Shown here in pieces: positions 25,101 through 36,867 of a DNA stretch of 64,000 nt. A model generated the notes under the pieces. It worked only from the letters and a program-made list of their open reading frames with translations, made no database searches and was not told the DNA's origin. Within the stretch, counting starts at the first letter, position 1. Every line of letters starts with the position of its first letter. This DNA is from Phragmites australis (lineage: Eukaryota > Streptophyta > Magnoliopsida > Poales > Poaceae): contig NC_084923.1 in NCBI RefSeq assembly GCF_958298935.1, positions 2,110,501-2,174,500 of the forward strand, in the 5' to 3' direction. A program made the position numbers and the translations under genes.

Positions 25101-26086
25101 CAAAGACAAAATCTAGAGAACCTGTATGAATATGATCAGGCAATTTGCAAGTGCAGATTAGGTGCAAGAAGTTACAACAAGCATAGACAAAAAATTGTTT
25201 AATGAAGCATGACCACGTGGATAATGCCCCCGGACCAGAAAGGATGGTTCGTCATGTTGACGTCAAAACACGACAAAAAGTAAATGCTATTCCTTGCACG
25301 TGGATCACAATAATAATGGTTGACATTGACAACAAGCGTTTGTAACTGACAAAAACAAAAAAGATGCGCAGAAACTAAAAAATGGAAATGATGAACTTTC
25401 CAATTTGCTGATAACTAGAATGCCATCTTGTTGTCACGTCCAGATTCCAGCATGAAATGCGAAATTCCTCATGCCTGCTGGAGTGCTGGTTATACTCTAC
25501 CATCCTTCCCATGCATCAAAACCTACAATTTTACTTAACAGCGCAGTGCGCACATGACTCAATACATCTTGCTAACACTTGCATGGCTCCAGCATATTTG
25601 GAACTAAATTCATGGTGAGGCATCAAAGCAATGTGTATTTCCCATGTATTGCATCTTAAAGTAACCAACCTGCCTCTACCTGTCATCCTTTAACAGGCAT
25701 TGCATCTAACATACCAGCAAGGGAGAATCAGAACTATAACATCGCAACTCACGCACAGACCTAACCAATCACATCGAGTCATCGACCACATCATTTTAGA
25801 TCAAATCGCGCACAAAAGCGAGAGCTTTTTCCAGAAAAAAGAGGACGAAGCACGCACCGCAGCTGGCTAGGGTTTGCTCGTCCTTCAAGATCCGGCCCTT
25901 GTAGATCAACCGCTGCTGCTGCGGCGGCACGTCGCAGTTCTCGGCGACGATCGCCTTGAACGCCCCGACGGTGGCGTCCAGGTCGGCCCGCACGGCGAAC
26001 TTGGACCCGTTGGTGCACCGGATGTGCAGCGTCGCCGGTGGCGCAGCCGCGGGCTCGCCACCGGTGTTGGCGTCCCCTCCCCCCAT
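22072..26086 (-). CDS. DSK2: Ubiquilin / DSK2-type ubiquitin receptor
   Basis: Eight exons on the minus strand: 26086-25858, 24374-23646, 23556-23348, 23265-23152, 23068-23010, 22849-22821, 22410-22327, 22220-22072. All are in phase and give 533 aa. An N-terminal ubiquitin-like domain (about residues 20-90, [15 protein letters not shown]) binds the proteasome. Methionine- and asparagine-rich STI1-type segments fill the centre ([31 protein letters not shown]). A C-terminal UBA domain (about 485-530, [17 protein letters not shown]) binds ubiquitin chains. Such proteins shuttle ubiquitylated clients to the proteasome or to autophagy in the cytosol and nucleus. Exon 6 is only 29 bp. The gene's last 42 bp are tandemly duplicated past the stop codon. 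Intron 1 is nearly 1.5 kb. From memory, its place beside catalase agrees with rice. Confidence 0.94.
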
Positions 26087-28823
26087 GCCCTAGCCCTAAT
26101 CTCGATCCAGCCGCTGGCTCACCTCTGATTCACGTCTCGGCGAGTGTGCGCGACGTGACGGAGGCGAGGGAGAGGGTGGGTCGGTGGCTTGGCTTGGGTC
26201 CCCTTCCTCTCTGGCTATTGGGAGTGCGTGCTCCGGGGTTGAGCTCGCGGCGTGGGAGGAGGAAGAAGGCACGGCGGGAGGAATAGTGACTTCGGTGGGA
26301 GGGCGGAGGATTTAACGGCCGAAATAACTGCGCGACAGGGATGGAAGGCCGTGATTCCTTGCGTGCTGTGAGGGCAGCACGGCGTGGGTGGGGTGGACCC
26401 AATATGTCAGGATTGAGTCCTCAAGAGTCAGCAGAAGGTTCTAGGCTTTAGCCCCTAGTAAAAAATAAATTTTATAAGATCATATTAAAAAGATTCTCGT
26501 GAGATTTTATTTATATTATTTATTTTGTGATTTAATGGTTAGATTAAAGAGGAGAAATAAGAAGTAGACACGTATCATCACAGAGGAGTTGTTCTTTCGT
26601 AAAATAGGATTATAAAGAATTTGCTTCCTCTAGCTACCGTCAAATGGAGTCTGTAACATGTAGAGTTATCCAAGTGGGTCTTACAGGTCGGACCGGTAAT
26701 ATCTAGACACGTTCCGATTAGGACACGATCTGTCAGATCCAGTTACCTAATTGGACTGTGTCGTGTCAGCCCACGTGCTGAAGGCTCAGTCCACGACACG
26801 ATTTGTGAGTTATGGTGTCATGCTGGATCGGTTTGGGTATGGATACTTTCTTTATTGTTTATTGAGCAGTTCAAATGCTTTGATTGCTTATCATATAACA
26901 GGCAAAAATATTCTTTATTTATTGAAATTGTTGGATCAATCGAGGAAGATAAGTGAGGTGTGAGCGCGGGGGATAGCTCAGCGGGGTGGTTTAGCTGGGC
27001 TGAGTGACACGGCCTAGGCCTCACCCGTCCATTAGTGTCATATCTGAGTCATGCTGAAATTGTCGTGCCTTGTGTTGACTTATTTAGCCCGATCTAATTG
27101 CGTGATGTGTCTGTGTTTGAAGTGGGGTTTATGTCTTCTGTTGACTTGCTGAGCTTAAGACTCAGTGCGCATGATATAAGCTCTTGTAGTCACGTTTCCA
27201 AATACTAGACGTTTGGTTGCAAATTTGAAATGTATTCTTATGAGCATATTGTGCCACTAGTAAGGAATCCATATTTTAACTGCCTATATGAAATGTCGGT
27301 GTTCCTTATTTAGCATGATATGTATCATTTACCATGCACTATTGTTATTTCGGATAATTTCACATCCAGCCTACATGAGTTGAATGAGAATTATCACACA
27401 CTAAGAAGAAATAGCCAAAACATCATAAAAACGATACACATAAAAATAGTCGCATTGTATGTTATCATACAATACTTTTCCACTAAACGAAAAATATATA
27501 AGCTTGAGAACTAAGCATTGGACTATAGTTACTAAAGGTGGTTGTATCCTCTGTCCATCAAAGGTTTGCTTTTTTTTATCACTTTAAGATAATTTTTTTC
27601 AATAGTAGATGATGTATTTATCGATAACAAAACATATGTGGTGACTTCGTCAATATCTAAGCTTCATATCTTTGGTTTTCAGCAGGCCTTGTGTGAGTGT
27701 GTATGTGTGGTGGTATGAGTATCTATGAGTTGTACTGGTATTTTAAAAAATCAGAAAATATAAATCAAATATAGCAATTGCACGTTACAATAAGGTGGTA
27801 TTTGTAACGCTAGCTCATGTTCTACTATAATGACAAGCCACCAACCGATAGCTAGATTTTGTTTGGCACGGTTTCAACTCTAAGATCCATGCATGATTTA
27901 AAATTTGTAGACTATAATAAAGTAATTTAAATATTTATTTTAAGTTGAAAATAAGAATAAGATATTTACATCAAATGTCATTAATCTGCTCATAACTCTA
28001 ATTTTGATAATATATGGAGTTAGAGATGACTTAGATTCAAAAAAAATTGGAACTAGAGCTCTACTAAACAAACATTTAGTCTCACCGGTGATGGTGGAAC
28101 AACTCTCCAAGGCAGCTATGCTGCAGGCACTCATCGATTAAGAGCACATGAGAGGCAAGGTTAGCCTCGTTGGTGATCTTCGTTAAGCCTACCCTGCTGC
28201 TTAGGTCCCGCCTTAGGTGAGGAGGTGAGTTCGGTGTGACTGTGAGCAACACCTAATATTATCAGGCGAAATCTTGTTCGAGCTCGGAGAAGAACACAAC
28301 TGCATCCCAGCCATCATCCGTGAATGAGGTATTTAACTTGATGAGTTCGGTGGAGTGAGGGGGCGAGCTCAGGCACAAAGGAGGGAATGGAAGAGCTCAC
28401 TAATGGCTATGGAGGGGGAGTGAAGGAGTTTGCACTAGGAATGGAGGGGAATATGAGAGGTAGAGAACTTAGATGACGGTTGTTTTCTAAAATTTTAGAA
28501 AATAGCATATTTTAAATAAAATCAAAATTGCAATGATATTTTTTGAAGACACAAAATAATAAATTATTTTTAAAAAAACAACAATATAATACAACAGTTA
28601 TTAAATAATACGGAACTAGAAAATTAACTAACGAGCCTCAAAAAATTGCAATGCCGTGGCGTGTATCTAATTAACCGAAACTAAAAGCAGCATGTCTTTG
28701 TGCGGGCTCGCCGTGCAGCACTGGAGCGAGCAAGAGGCCGCAGAACCCACGACGCGTCCAGCCGCATGTGCATCCATCGATCCACCCCCGCGCCGTGCCT
28801 CCGACCGCGCCAGCGCCCATGTC
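26087..28823. other. Intergenic region between DSK2 and the PAP-like pseudogene
   Basis: 26087-26420 is GC-rich and, with divergent genes on either side, should hold the DSK2 promoter. 26690-27070 has repeated CACGACACG, GGCCTAGGCC and related words resembling the terminal regions of grass hAT elements. 27850-28080 looks like a MITE and is listed separately. 28090-28440 is a moderately GC-rich stretch without a clear frame that may be a transposon-borne gene scrap. Confidence 0.45.
27855..28078. repeat. Probable MITE with degenerate inverted ends
   Basis: It begins TTTTGTTTGGCACGGTTTC and ends GAGCTCTACTAAACAAACA. The ends are roughly inverted (TGTTTGGCAC against TGTTTAGTAG), a pattern seen in abundant small DNA elements of grasses. 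I could not fix the target duplication. Confidence 0.4.
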
Positions 28824-31800
28824 ATGACGACGCTCCGACGGCGCGCCGACCCCTCGCACTCCCCGCCGCCTCCCCTCCTCTCCCGCCTCCGCTCCGCGGC
28901 CTCCAATCTTCTGGTCAGTCGCCGCACAGCCTTCCTCACACACACGCTCTGTCAAGCATTTCGTCGAGCATCTCGCCGTCGGGGCGCTAGATTGATTTTT
29001 GTTTGTTTGTTTTCCTACTGGTTTTCCTACTGACGTCGTCGTGTTACTGTCAGACGCGGCAGTACAGCACGAAGAAGAAATACGACGGCACTGGTAGGCG
29101 GAACTGTGGCTCCTTTTCCGCACCGCCAAGGCCACTCAGGCCAGGTGATATTTTCATCGCTCTTGATGGGCGCTGGCAACAGTACATAGAGCAGACGCTT
29201 CTGCTTCCCTGTAACTTGTGCTTTGCAATTGTTATTCTTTGTCCTGTATCGGGGAGCTTGTTTTCGAGTTAGCTGTAGGGTATAGCGCTCTTGGTCACAT
29301 TATCTTTGGAACCGATTTTCGGATTCGGCCTTTAGGAGAGTGTGGAATTGTTTAGCTATTCCGTAACAATTCCCGTTGTAAGTAAAAGGTGCATGTAAGC
29401 CTCTGCAAACCAAAGTTAGTTTTACAATGTTGCCACACTGGCATATGTGTTCTGAACCTCAAATGTTTCAGTTTGCAGGATTTGTGGATCCTTCATGGTG
29501 GAGATATTTTGACTCGAGGGCTGTTGGCATATCCCTCGATGCTATACCCAAGGATGCATGGGCGGTTCTAAGAAAGCTCAAACAAAATGGCGCATAACAA
29601 TTCTCTTTACTATTTCCATTTGTGAATCAAGAGCTTTGATATGTCATAATCATGTCATGTATTAGCTTCTTCACACTATATTACATAGATTATGAAATCA
29701 ATCAAATCAGGTAATATGCTTGTTTTACTTTATTTTCCCTTTTCTGTTGTTGAAGTACATGAACTGAACAACTCTAACATATCACAAGGGCAAATAGAAG
29801 AAGGCAATCCTGTAATACATGCCCTTGGAATGCATGAAATTGCATCTTGTTCTGTCACAATTAAGATGGCATTTCCATCCACTCAAGTATATCATTTGGT
29901 TCGAAATCAATGGTTGATATGAAGGCAGCAGGGTTTCAAAATTTACCACGAGATGTTTGTGAAAATCTATGTCTCAGTCTTCTTGATTTTGGTTGGATTC
30001 CTTGCAAGGGCATGACTATGCTGTTTTAAATCATGAAACTTATGTGGTGTTTTTACCAGTTAAATGCATAAAAGATTGTATGCAGTATTCAAGGACAAAA
30101 GTTTATTACAGGTTTTGACTCTTATCTTGTTGGGGGATGTGTGAGAGATTTGCTACTGAAAAGGGTACCTAAAGATTTTGATGTGATTACTACTGCAAGT
30201 CTCAAATAGGTTTTGGTTCATTCAAACATCATGAATGCTTCTTTTCCTGAAAGTTCTGATTCCCTTATTCCATTGATGCCCTTCTGTATTCTTTACAGAT
30301 TAAGAAAAATATATTCAGAAGATGTATGATTATAGGTAGACAATTTCCAATATGTCTGCTTAAAATGCGTGACTCAGTAATTGAGGTTTGTTCTTCATAG
30401 AAACATTACCATCATGACCATATTTTTTTTCGTGCAATGTTACCTCACATTAGATTTCATTTGTTCTAACAGGTTTCAAGCTTTAGTATGATTGGTAATT
30501 ATGTGAATAGAAATGAAGAGGTGGATTTTCTGGAAGAGTTGAATGGCTATGATGAGGAGATATTCTTCGCTGGAAGAATTCTATGAGAAGAGACTTCACA
30601 ATAAACGGGTAATCTTCCAAAACAATCCTAGTACTTAATGCTTGAGAAATGCTGTTTTTTGTGAGGTATTGCATGAGATATTTAGTAACAATGCTGTAAC
30701 ACTTGTATGGCAGTTTATTCTTTAACCCAATGAACTACAAAATTTATGATTACGTGAATGGAGTAAGGGATATGAGGAAAAACAAAGTAATAGTCACCGA
30801 GCTCCATCTTTATTTAGGCATAGATTCAGCAGCATCCTGGTTTTCTCTTCCCTTTTCTTCCGACTAATTTCTTAAATGAATAATCAGGTGTGTACAGTGA
30901 TTCCTGCCCATATTTCTTTCATGGAGGACCCTGGTAGGTGCTTAAGGAATGTTTTTTTTTAATATTTGTTTGTCTCGCCAAATCAAGTTTATATTTCCGT
31001 ATATTTCAGCCAGGATTTTACGTGGCTTGAGAATTGCTGCTCGCCTTGGTTTGCAGTTTTCCAGTGTAACTTCTTCTGTGATACGAGATCTTTCTTCTTC
31101 TATAATTAGTATTGACAAGGTTTACTTTCTTGGCCCCCCTGAAAGTAAATTAACAGATGTATCTATATTCCCTTATGTATTTTCTTTCTTAGTTCTGTTT
31201 TTTGGCTTCATTTACTGTGTTGGCAAGGTTGACGATGGAAATGAATTATATGTTATCTTATGGGCCAGCAGAGCCTTCTATTAGGTTACTTAGAAAATAT
31301 GGACTGCTCGATATTTTACTGCCTTTCCAGGTAATTTGAACAATGTAATCCTGTTGCTACAAAAGTGTATTCCTTGTCATGACCACTTCCATGTTCCAGC
31401 TTGCTCATCTATATTGAATTCCAATTGTGTTTTAGGGCGCATATTTGTCAGACCAAACGAAGGGTAAATCAAGTGACAGAGATCTGATGCTCCTGGTGAG
31501 TAAGTCAGAAATGTGCATGTGTGGAAATTTGCAACTTGAAAAAAAAAGTGAATCTACTTTAAAGTTACACGTGATCTAGTGTCATAAAACATATGACCGT
31601 TTTCATTACAGTAAAGTTTAATATTATTTGTAAGGAACAAATTGTAGTGTTTCCCTTGCACGAGGATAAGTTAAATGGAAAGTTTGTTTGACTCTATATT
31701 GGTCATAACCATTCAACAAGTGCAGTTATTATAATTCTTATTAGTCATATTATTACTGGAGGTGGAATGACTTTTTTATCCTCAAAGTCATATTCTATCC

Positions 31801-32385
31801 ACAAAAGTTTTTTTAGGGAGAAACCATTACCACCACAACTTAAATATTTGTTGGAATAAAGGTATATAATAAGAAGAATTATTTCTTTCAGATCGGCAGC
31901 AATGCGCGGATAGTTAGAGTAAAGAAGGATTAGATTGGCTTACTGTCTTTTTTATTATTTGATTTTTTTGGTAAAAGGAAATTATGGAAATACTGCACTC
32001 TTTTGTGTGCATAGTGGGTAGAATGTTCCTTTTCTTTGGAAGCATGGAGTGTTCCCAGTAGTGTGATCTGAATTGATGGGCTTTTTTTTTTTACCTAACA
32101 TTTGAAGATTTTAGAACATCTGATTATATTTTATAATTTCCGTATCATTATCAACATCAGTATGTATGCTGCTTCAAAATTTACTTCCTATTGATACCCT
32201 TTGGAATTTCTATGGCCATAATGCCATGTATAAGTAAAGTTATATGGTTATTCTTCATGTTAGTTAATGTGATAATTGAGTTTATTAGTATGCTATCTCA
32301 TCCTATCGACTTCACACCTGCAGAAACTATTGGATAATCTTGATAAATTACTCTCTGCTGACCAGCCATGCCACTGCTCTTTGTG
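28824..32385 (+). pseudogene. Poly(A) polymerase / CCA-adding-transferase-like pseudogene
   Basis: Twelve exon remnants are recognisable: 28824-28913, 29054-29093, 29479-29589, 30112-30209, 30299-30385, 30473-30608, 30714-30786, 30888-30933, 31010-31119, 31223-31330, 31436-31495, 32324-32385. The product would be a class II nucleotidyltransferase: [11 protein letters not shown] and the metal-binding DFD of KDFDVITTA in exon 4, RRDFTING in exon 6, and ARILRGLRIAARLG across exons 8-9. The N terminus (MTTLRRRA...) is Arg/Ser-rich and could be an organelle signal. Four lesions are visible: a GC donor after exon 3 (29590-29591), an in-frame TAG closing exon 4 (30207-30209), a one-base deletion in exon 6 near 30557, and TG instead of AG before exon 10 (31221-31222). 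The C-terminal exons are not found; a hAT transposon starts about 630 bases later. The family is clear, and loss of function is strongly inferred from the combined lesions. Confidence 0.83.
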
Positions 32386-32999
32386 GTAAGAAACCTAAAA
32401 TGCCCATTTTGTGCATATATGTTTTACTGCTATGCTTAGTTATTACATGTATACTTCTCAGGAAACGATGAGTACTAGGCATGCTAACAAGCTGAACCAG
32501 CAATCTAACTGATTTGGCTTTAACTGAACTGGTTGATATAGTGACTCCTTTATTTCTGAAATCTTACTCTTGATTTCTAGTGATGCCGACTAAGCCATTT
32601 TATTTGTATTGTTAGGGACTGTTCTAGTCAATATGGATATGTATTGTGTAGTCCAGTGGTTGTTCTGACTCCTGTCATCACCTCATGTTCATATAGTCAA
32701 CAGTATCTGCTTGATTTCTAGATCACAATATTAGAAGATATGCATGGTTTTGAGTAGTATCAGATTTCTTGTCCTTATGTTTCTGTGAAAATGCTTGTGT
32801 ATTCTCTAGTATGGATGGGTAGAAGAGATGACAAAGTGGATTACCTTATAATTTTCCCATGCCGGCACAGAAACAGGCACACTTTAGTTATTTTTAAATT
32901 TATATGCACCAGTACTTCTGTACAACTGTCAGTCTGCGTTTGAATCTCTTTTGTGCCCACCAATCCTCTTATGTTCTGAACAGGCAAACTGTTTTGTTC

Positions 33000-35905
33000 T
33001 CTCAATTTATTTGGTCACAAGACAGAGGTGGGTGGTAGGTTATTTTTGAAGAAAATAAACAAAATTATTAATAAAATAAAAAATCTAAAAACAATAGGGA
33101 CACATAATTGATTCTAAAAATGAGCTTTATTGATAGATGTCTCATTAAAAACTTTTCTATCAAAGGAAAAAATAGTACAACCTAGCTAAGAAAATTAGAA
33201 ATTACACGTTTCCATCAACATCTAGATATAAATTTTGGAATGAATCTTTAAGCTTAGTATTCTCTGCAGTGTGTTGCATTCGTGTTTCAGCTTGTTTCTA
33301 ATATTTTATTATGATGAATATTTCAACCATTTCACTTGACAGATTTGCTATTCTCTCTTCAATTATACTTTCAGTAAACTGAAGGTAGTCTAAGAAAAAT
33401 CGTAGATACGAGAACCGTTAATAAATCTTGTGCTAACAGTGAAATCACTGGATAATTTGTTTTGTGCTTGTGCCATCATTGCAGTAAGTTGAAATTTTCT
33501 TTTTTATAGCTAATAACGTCGCTTTCTATTAATGTAGTTAGCTATCCTCCGAATGTTGGAATTTCAACGCTCGTAATGAAGAGTCTGAACTTCTCGATGA
33601 AAAACCCACACCAAATATTTTCCTCACGTTATTGTCTTCTTACTTATTGTGGGTGCTAGCGGAGGTTGTTACAGGTGAATTCTACCATACTTTGTTTCAT
33701 ATTTACTATAAATTTCGAATAACTTAGAACGAACATTAGTATAATAATTACAATAATCATGGCTAAGAGTATCATCTAGAATTACAAGAACTCTACATAA
33801 AGCTATAATTTTAGCTCTATGATCTAAAATAAAGGTAAAGGTGTACAACAAAGAAATTTTTTCCCGATAATTTAAGAATTTAGATTTTATAGGAACTACA
33901 TAATCTCTTTAGAAGATTGTTATTTTCATAACTGTTTAAATGAGTAGTAATTTCAACAATATTATACATTACTAAGTAAGATGATGAATAATAAATTCCT
34001 GATAAAATCACAATTGAATCATAAAAAATTCAAAAAACTCTAGTATCCTTTTGGCAATGTACTAATGCGTTTTCGTGAGTAAAGTTTGACCTATGCTCAT
34101 GATAATGTGTATAAATAAACACATCAAATATACTCTTATATGATATAATATTTTTGAGTATCAAGAAAGTAGAGTTCTATCTTATCAGCATGTTTACAAC
34201 AAACTTACGTGGATGCACATCTATCGCAACACAATACTGTTTATATGTTGGAATTCATTGGTTAAAGAAGTTCACAAAAGATATTGCAATATGAAAATCG
34301 TCTAGGTATTGTGACAACCTTTTCAAACCAGATTTTACTATAGGATTGATAATACGACAAGCATAACGTTTATGTAACAAGAAAGATTCAGCATAGCTAC
34401 TAAACAATTAAGTAAGAATATCTATTGCTCTAGAATTTGCACGGTATAATCTAAAGTGATAGAAAATATTTTATTCATGAAACCAAAGTCTTCAACTATT
34501 TGAGATATTTTTTCAGCAATATTTCCATAGGTATACGCGTTATCAATCAATCGAAAATCTATTATTCTTTTTTCTAATTCTCAATCATTATTAACAAAAT
34601 GAGCAACCACATTAAGATAATCCTTTCTAACCCTACCTACTCATATATCCGAGGTCAAAGCAATTGAAATATTGTAATATTTTATCATATCACTACTAGT
34701 TGTCTATATAAAAATATGCGTGAATCTATGATTATGAACTTGCTTAATGTAATCTTCAAATGCAGCAGATTTACTGATGTTGAGTGATAGATTCACTCTT
34801 GCAATGAAGCAGCATAGCTCTTTTCAAGTATTGGCGGAGTTATACTCTCAATGACAAACAAAGCTATCGAGTTGTATTTAAACACCGTCTGTTTCATGAT
34901 TGTTACACTCTTTCGCTTGCAACTTATAGCTTGCCTCTTCAAGTATCCCGTTCCACCTAAGAGCTTTGCAGATAATTTATGTTTGCAAATATAACACCTA
35001 ATATACCCGACATTTATCTATCTTTCTCTTTGTAGAACCTTTCAAAGTTTTGCCAAACTTCATAAGTACCAGCTCTTGATCTTTTAGAGCCGGTGTTTGC
35101 TAATGTATACACACTTGTAGAGCCTGACGATAGAGGTGTTGCTGTATGTGAACCAACCGAAGGTTCACCTGCAGCACTGCTATCAAAAGGGTCGTAATTC
35201 TCTGCGAGTCATTGAAGGAAAAAATCATGATTGATGGACGTATTATTATGATCATCAATGCCCATGATTAATGTTGAATGACACTTAAAAAATTTAAATA
35301 TTCAGAGTTAGAAATAATCAAATAATAAAACAAGATAGAACAACGATGCAAAAAATCATCAAAATTTCTTTAAGATAGTAAGATGACGATTTTGAATTTT
35401 CTCAGATTTTTGGTAACAATTCAAACTAATTTTGCTAAATTATCTATATTCTAAAGAACTTTGAGACAATAATGAGAGGAAAAAATAAGAGAGTAAATGT
35501 TTTTGCTAGTGTGGAATGGAAGGACATGGTGATCCTCTATTTATAGGTGAAAAATGATGATTTTTGCAAAAAAAAAAATATTAAATTCTTTGAGCTCAAA
35601 CGGTAACAAAACGGCTAGAAAATTAAAAAATAATGGGTTATACGGTTGAGCCACAACCCATTTAACCCGTTAGTTCAGGCGTGCCCTCTTGTGTCCCCCG
35701 TACCTAGTTGGATCGGCCCCACACACAACGACTCCCGACTGGCCCGGGCATGTCGTGTCGTGCCTAGGCAGGCTGGGCCGATCGTGCCTAGCCAGACCAA
35801 GGCATGGCGTGCCTGGTCGGGCTAAGCCGTGCCTAGCCGGGCTGAGGTGTGCTGGGCCAGACCATATGTCGTCCAGTAAGTACGACCCATTTAGATGTCT
35901 TTAGT
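33000..35905 (-). mobile_element. Degenerate hAT transposon with transposase remnants
   Basis: Reading the minus strand from an ATG at 35265, pieces of a BED-finger hAT transposase appear: GSKRSRAGTYEVWQNFE, then GGTGYLKRQAISCKRK of the zinc finger. Further on come DYLNVVAHFVNND, ELEKRIIDFRLIDNAYTYG and NIAEKISQIVEDFGFMNK, matching the central part of RICESLEEPER-like transposases. Many stops and frameshifts make it inactive. 35650-35880 is rich in GCCTAGGCAGGC/GGCCGG words typical of subterminal hAT DNA. The right end, CCCATTTAGATGTCTTTA, resembles a hAT terminus. The left end near 33000-33020 is uncertain and no target duplication was found. It lies downstream of the last recognised exon of the pseudogene and may sit in one of its introns. 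Confidence 0.75.
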
Positions 35906-36867
35906 GTACTGGCTACGCTGCTAAGCACATCTGCTTGTTCAGATTTTGCTGGCGCTGCAGGATGGTCCAGAACAAAAAAACTCACTGGTGCATTATTTCT
36001 GTAGCTAAAGTTACCTGGAAAGAATGATATCTATACCCAAGACACCCCCGCCCCCCCGGCACACACCCATTTTGTTGTACAACGTAGAGCGTAGGCTGTG
36101 GACAAGAAATATGTAAGATTATCTTATTCACATATGTTCTTTTACTACGCAATGTGGGGTGTGCCGTCTGAAGCAGTATATCAGCCTCAAGTCATTACAA
36201 AGATTCGAATAGAAAGTTGTATCGCCCTTGAGCAGTAGAGCTTGATCTTATGTGAAATGAAAATCTGGCAATCAGTTGCTTCCATTGTGCTCTTCTGCTC
36301 TTGAGACTTGAGAGGAACCCCATGCCCAAGTGTAATATATATGCATTAGTGGCGGATACAGATGAACAGATAGGAGGGCTAATCTACTCTCTTTTCTTCA
36401 TAGTCTCTCTCATCCATGACAAAAAAATCGATAAGGGGGACTTAAGGCGTTTCTATTAACTGGGTAGGGGTGTTGGAGGCCTGGAGCCGTCTGATCCGCC
36501 CCTGCAAGCATGCACAGGTAAAGGATGATGATAGTGATGAAGTTACCACGGTGAATTATGTTTTGATGGGGCAATGTTTTGTGCATGTATGGCTACCTGG
36601 CCGGGAACAATGCAGGCGCCACCGCGCCAGGCTGCACAATCCAACTGAAGGCGGAAAAGCGGTACACCTTTATCCGTATCCGAAGCTCGAAGGCGGAAAG
36701 GCTCTGAGCACTTAGGAGTTCGGATGACACTCGAAGGCGTAACTGCTGAACGCGCACTTGTGACTTGCCCTCCGAGTCTCCGATTCCTCTTCTCCATTCT
36801 CGGAGTCTGTGGACGGTGAGCCCCGTTAGCCGTCCTCGCCGGAGGCCCCCCACGTCGGAGGCCAGAG
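35905..36867. other. Intergenic region upstream of the PEF gene
   Basis: No gene is supported. There is a C-rich run near 36047-36060. The last 250 bases are GC-richer and should hold the promoter and leader of the EF-hand gene at 36868. I looked for missing C-terminal exons of the PAP-like pseudogene here and found none I could defend. Confidence 0.5.

Noticed and set aside
33530..33660. Possible next PAP-like exon (AGCTATCCTC) or hAT dimerisation domain
   Set aside because: Either reading needs several frame changes; neither is firm enough to list.
35905..36100. Possible C-terminal exon of the PAP-like gene beyond the hAT element
   Set aside because: The short frame around FCWRCRMVQN has no convincing match to the family and no supported splice sites.
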